Part shown: positions 14,172 through 17,114 of the stretch, piece after piece
Layout: the number at the start of each line of letters is the position of its first letter
Numbering within the stretch: position 1 is the stretch's first letter
DNA from: Thermoprotei archaeon
GTDB lineage: Archaea; Thermoproteota; Thermoprotei_A; Sulfolobales; Desulfurococcaceae
Length of the DNA stretch: 17,114 bases
Assembly: GCA_003661825.1 (NCBI GenBank)
Contig: QMWW01000009.1
Span: 1-17,114, forward strand
Direction of reading: 5' to 3'
Program-made: the position numbers and the translations under genes
The notes under the pieces: model-generated
The model's database searches: none
The model's input: only the letters and a program-made list of their open reading frames with translations
Told to the model about the DNA's origin: nothing

Positions 14172-14567
14172 ATGGAAGAGCTAGTGTATATAAACAGTGA
14201 TCAGGGTGTCAAAGAATATAAAGTTATTGGTAAACATGTATACGGCGAACTCTATGAATGCGATCCAGTGATTCTCAGCAACGAAGAAAGACTAATCGAG
14301 ATAGTCCGCGAAGCTGCAAAAGTAGGTGGCTTTACGCTTCTAGATGTTAAAGCCTGGAAGATAAGCCCTGGAGTAAGCGTTGTAGGCATAGTTTTAGAAA
14401 GCCATATTTCGATCCACACATGGCCCGAGTACAGCTTTGCTACAGTTGATGTATATACTTGCGGAGCTAGGGGAGACCCCGTTTTAGCTTACAAATTTAT
14501 AGTTAAGGAGTTGGGTGCAAAAAGATATAGTATGAGGATAAGCAGTAGAAGCTATGTATGGGAATAG
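14172..14567 (+). CDS. speD: Pyruvoyl-dependent decarboxylase proenzyme, SpeD family (AdoMet or arginine decarboxylase)
   Basis: A proenzyme that cuts itself between E76 and S77 in VLESHISIHTWPE, turning the serine into the pyruvoyl cofactor. H82 and C97 sit 5 and 20 residues after S77, the spacing of the catalytic His and Cys in prokaryotic S-adenosylmethionine decarboxylase. The product is either decarboxylated AdoMet for spermidine synthesis or, as shown for a Sulfolobus paralogue of this fold, agmatine from arginine. The N-terminal VYGELYECD block and VLESH (rather than the more common SESH) make the crenarchaeal arginine decarboxylase possible. Length, 131, is slightly longer than the usual about 120-125, mostly from an N-terminal extension. 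ATG at 14172 has a G-rich ribosome site. A flavoprotein gene starts 3 bases after the stop. Fold certain, substrate not. Confidence 0.9.
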   Translation: MEELVYINSDQGVKEYKVIGKHVYGELYECDPVILSNEERLIEIVREAAKVGGFTLLDVKAWKISPGVSVVGIVLESHISIHTWPEYSFATVDVYTCGARGDPVLAYKFIVKELGAKRYSMRISSRSYVWE

Positions 14568-14570
14568 TTT

Positions 14571-15671
14571 TTGTATGGGAATGGAAAACCCGTAATAGTT
14601 GTAGGAGCCGGGCCTGCAGGACTGCTTACGAGCCTTTTCATAAGAAACCGCGAAGTCCTTATTCTCGAGGAGCACAGAGAAGTAGGTAAACCTAAGCACT
14701 GCGCAGGTTTTACGGGATTAGATACCGCCAGAAGACTTATAAAAACCGCTGGATGGAGTGTAGTGGAAAACTCCTATAAAGTACTGGTTTTCTACACGCC
14801 TAAAGGTAGATACCGCCTCGCGTTCAAAACCCCAATGGTATACCGTATCAATAGGCCGCTGCTAGAGGAGAAGCTTCTTGATAGAGTACTGAGGATAGGG
14901 CATAGAGTAGTTTTTAAAACAAAGGCAAAACCTGGTAGCAGGGCTGGCTACGTAAAGGCTCTCGGAGGAGAGCTGGAGGGTTCCTATGTCATAGCTTGCG
15001 ATGGCGCTAGGAGCATTTTTAGAGCCAAGTACTGTGGAACATATGAGAAGCACCTCGTTGGGGTACAGCATGTTTATAGAGCTAGCGGATTAGACGATGA
15101 CACTATACACTTAATATTTAACAGTGCGACACCGGACTTCTTTCAGTGGCTTGCACCAATAGACTACGACCTAGTACTAGTAGGATTTGCTACACATAGG
15201 TACTCTATCCATCCTGATAAAATCGTAGAGTATATAGCTAGAACGACTAGAGTGGAGTTAACCACGAGAATCGAGTCGTTCGGAGGCCTTATACCTCGAA
15301 CAAAACCTATGGATAAACCCGTTATACACAACCGAGTAGTATTTATAGGAGATTCTGTACCTATAACTAAACCCTATACTGGAGGGGGATTAATGCCCAT
15401 ATCCATTCTAGCACCGGTACTCGGTTCAAGCATCAATAGCGGTAATCTAGAACCCTACCTAGCTTTATACCGCGGCTTGCTCAAAAGAGTGAAAGCGGAG
15501 TACATAGCAACTATTACAGCTGAGAAAGTAGGCTACTGGATACCACCATACGTAGTGTACCATATCTATAGGCTAAGCCTTCTCAGCATACAAGACTATG
15601 ATAAGCACTACAAGCTCTTACTCAAAGCTCTAGCGATCTCTCCATATGTTCTACCTAAGATACTTAGCTAG
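14571..15671 (+). CDS. Geranylgeranyl reductase-like FAD oxidoreductase
   Basis: A second FAD-dependent enzyme of the geranylgeranyl reductase/GGR superfamily. Residues 8-17 (IVVGAGPAGL start) are the dinucleotide fold; REVGKPKHCAGFTG (36-49) with C44 is the flavin-adjacent block; CDGARSIFR (143-151) and GDSVPITKPYTGGGL (260-274) are the later FAD motifs. At 366 residues it is about 90 shorter than the main reductase at 8579 and lacks its PGGYWW and GAKQ blocks; the equivalent region reads FFQWLAPIDYD. TTG at 14571 is the only start in frame, 3 bases after the SpeD stop, so both are translated from one message. Isoprenoid double-bond reduction is inferred from family; a quinone, a lipid precursor or another alkene is possible. 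The 3' end overlaps the convergent protease gene by 8 bases. Confidence 0.85.
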   Translation: MYGNGKPVIVVGAGPAGLLTSLFIRNREVLILEEHREVGKPKHCAGFTGLDTARRLIKTAGWSVVENSYKVLVFYTPKGRYRLAFKTPMVYRINRPLLEEKLLDRVLRIGHRVVFKTKAKPGSRAGYVKALGGELEGSYVIACDGARSIFRAKYCGTYEKHLVGVQHVYRASGLDDDTIHLIFNSATPDFFQWLAPIDYDLVLVGFATHRYSIHPDKIVEYIARTTRVELTTRIESFGGLIPRTKPMDKPVIHNRVVFIGDSVPITKPYTGGGLMPISILAPVLGSSINSGNLEPYLALYRGLLKRVKAEYIATITAEKVGYWIPPYVVYHIYRLSLLSIQDYDKHYKLLLKALAISPYVLPKILS

Positions 15672-16164
15672 TGCGCCGTCTACACTCTTCTATAGCCTTC
15701 GAGATTAGGTCTGCCAAATAGTTGATCGAAGAAAGCACCTCCTCCGATATCTCGTCTCCTATTCCTAAGTTTTTAGCACGAATACCCAGTAGAAAAACCT
15801 GCTTCACCCCAGCCCTGCTCTTAATCATGTCTATTACTTGCTTAAGCGGAATGCTGTGAGTTGATACTGGGAATACGGTGTCCTCCAGCGAATTCTCATC
15901 TACCAGTACTATGTCCCCGGGATTGAGTTTTTCCCCATACACAGCATCTACTACTAGGAGAACCTCGGGTTTCTGCTCCACTATTTCTATTAGGCAGTTC
16001 TCTAACCCATACTCACACTCAACTACGTGGTATCCTCTCTCAGCTAGTTTACTGTAGAGAACTAGTCCTGCACGGTCATCCATTCTAAGCGGGCTACCCG
16101 TACACGCTATTAGGGCATTACGTCTACATAGTAGGCGTTTTATTTCCTCAAAAAACTCCTTCAC
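15664..16164 (-). CDS. Hydrogenase maturation protease family (HycI/HyaD type)
   Basis: Peptidases of this family remove the C-terminal tail of the NiFe hydrogenase large subunit after nickel insertion. The family order is clear: G23-S-P-L-R-M-D29-D30-R-A-G for the first metal acid, VVDAVYG with D73, PGDI, STHSIP with H103 and a late LLGIRAKNLGIGDEISEEV. D29 or D30, D73 and H103 correspond to the Asp-Asp-His nickel-sensing set of HycI. Length 166 is typical. The start is GTG at 16164, with GGGGGT about 7 bases upstream. No hydrogenase subunit is in the window, so the substrate gene must lie elsewhere. It follows porB by 72 bases on the same strand, a region with no clear terminator but a possible separate promoter. 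Confidence 0.88.
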   Translation of the reverse strand: MKEFFEEIKRLLCRRNALIACTGSPLRMDDRAGLVLYSKLAERGYHVVECEYGLENCLIEIVEQKPEVLLVVDAVYGEKLNPGDIVLVDENSLEDTVFPVSTHSIPLKQVIDMIKSRAGVKQVFLLGIRAKNLGIGDEISEEVLSSINYLADLISKAIEECRRRTS

Positions 16165-16236
16165 AGAATTACCCCCATGGATAAATGAGGAGGCTTGTAT
16201 AGGGTTGAGGAAAACTTGCTTAAGGTTAAAATTACT

Positions 16237-17114
16237 CTACTTTGGTACATTAGTAGCTCTGTTTAGTAAGTCCTCCCATACAGCATCTACGTGTTCTTGG
16301 AGCTCTTTTAGCAAGTGCCTGTTCTCGGGTTTTAGCAGGTGGCGGTATCTACCCTGTAACTCCACGAACCTCTCTATGGGCTGTTTAAGCTTCGGGTTTC
16401 TGGCAATTGCAAGGCTTCTATCGGTTAGTACATATCCTTTCTCGGGAGTCCACTCCCCTAGCGGGAAGTAGCAGGTGTCAACAGCTCTCCTAGAAATCTC
16501 TATGGCTAAGTCTATGTTGTGTCTCCACCCACGGTTACAGCTACTAAATGCGTGTATAAATGCCGGTCCTTCCGCCTCTATTCCTTTCCTCACCTTTTTC
16601 ATCAAGTCTATCCAGTGAGCTGGAGTAGCTGTTGCAACATACGGTATTCTGTGCGCCGCCATTATGTCGGCGATAGGCTTCTTGTGCTGGGGTTTTCCGG
16701 GAATAGCTGAGCCTACAGGGCTTGTGGTAGTCCATGCATACTTAGGAGTGCCGCCGCTCCTCTGAATACCAGTGTTCATGTATGCTTCGTTATCATAGAG
16801 TATGTAGAGTACGTTGTGCCCACGCTCAGCCATACCGCTTAGAGCCTGGAAGCCTATGTCGTAAGTGCCTCCATCTCCAGCAAACACTACTACGTCTATG
16901 TGGTCGTAGGACAGTCTACCGCTACGCTTAAGCGCTTTAATCGCTGCTTCAACACCACTAGCAACAGCTGCAGCGTTCTCGAATGCGACGTGAATCCATG
17001 GTAGAGTCCAGCTTGTAAACGGGAATATCGTTGTAGCTACTTCTAGACAACCAGTTGGAGATACGACTATCGTGGGGCCGCGGAATGCGAAGCTAGCAAG
17101 CTTCACTATGATGG
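16237..17114 (-). CDS. porB: Pyruvate:ferredoxin oxidoreductase beta subunit, N-terminus beyond the window
   Basis: The TPP-binding subunit that decarboxylates pyruvate to acetyl-CoA with ferredoxin as acceptor, working with alpha, gamma and delta subunits. The frame is open to base 17114 (ATC-ATA-GTG-AAG reading in), so the GTG at 17106 is not the true start. The first 40 or so residues, which normally hold the GHxxCxGCG iron-sulfur cysteines, lie outside. Counting from that GTG, SPTGCLEV (16-23), GDGGTYDIG (77-85) and YDNEAYMNTGIQRS (104-117) are the family TPP and metal motifs, and FSSCNRGW follows later. 2-oxoisovalerate or other 2-oxoacid oxidoreductases share these motifs, so pyruvate is likely but not certain. 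The genes for the alpha, gamma and delta subunits are expected upstream, to the right of the window. Confidence 0.92.
   Translation of the reverse strand, partial: IIVKLASFAFRGPTIVVSPTGCLEVATTIFPFTSWTLPWIHVAFENAAAVASGVEAAIKALKRSGRLSYDHIDVVVFAGDGGTYDIGFQALSGMAERGHNVLYILYDNEAYMNTGIQRSGGTPKYAWTTTSPVGSAIPGKPQHKKPIADIMAAHRIPYVATATPAHWIDLMKKVRKGIEAEGPAFIHAFSSCNRGWRHNIDLAIEISRRAVDTCYFPLGEWTPEKGYVLTDRSLAIARNPKLKQPIERFVELQGRYRHLLKPENRHLLKELQEHVDAVWEDLLNRATNVPK

Noticed and set aside
1..17114. CRISPR array, tRNA, rRNA, insertion sequence or integrase
   Set aside because: No regularly spaced repeats, no cloverleaf in the gaps I read, and no transposase or integrase motifs in any frame.

Overview
The window looks like chromosomal sequence from a hyperthermophilic crenarchaeon, most plausibly Desulfurococcales-like. 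This is an inference from gene content: a close match to the archaeal geranylgeranyl reductase family, an AMP phosphorylase, an Nre DNA repair protein, a SpeD-type decarboxylase that resembles the crenarchaeal paralogue group, and a pyruvate:ferredoxin oxidoreductase beta subunit. TATA-box promoters with very short leaders, very tight packing and a majority of TTG start codons fit this. I see no rRNA, tRNA, CRISPR array, transposon or integrase. Intergenic gaps are all below 300 bases.

Layout, left to right. (a) 1-3241, minus strand: Nre repair protein, then an 8-nt overlapping radical SAM protein of the SplB-like family, then a GT4 glycosyltransferase that runs off the left edge. (b) 3486-3935, plus: a small membrane-anchored protein with a type IV prepilin-like N-terminus. 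(c) 4003-6784, minus: a probable operon of an acidic two-domain protein of unknown function, a membrane-anchored PEBP-family protein and a T4 Rnl1-like RNA ligase. (d) 7060-8043, plus: a DHH/DHHA1 phosphoesterase, ending 5 bases from the convergent DUF429 gene. (e) 8049-12233, minus: an unknown 185-aa protein followed by a terminator-like hairpin, then AMP phosphorylase, geranylgeranyl reductase and an overlapping DUF429 RNase H-fold protein. (f) 12344-12523, plus: a 59-aa gene. (g) 12520-13926, minus: a phosphohexomutase. (h) 14172-15671, plus: a SpeD-family pyruvoyl decarboxylase and, 3 bases later, a second geranylgeranyl-reductase-like flavoprotein, preceded by a striking G/C-tract region with two dyads. 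(i) 15664-17114, minus: the porB gene, cut by the right edge, then a hydrogenase maturation protease.

Most genes are core metabolism (lipid saturation, nucleotide salvage, sugar phosphate, polyamine, pyruvate oxidation) or nucleic-acid maintenance (Nre, RNA ligase, DHH, DUF429). The parts I find least ordinary are the Rnl1-like ligase operon, the regulatory-looking region before the SpeD gene with its coupled flavoprotein, and the small conserved-looking gene at 12344. Residue numbers in the entries count from the chosen start codon.
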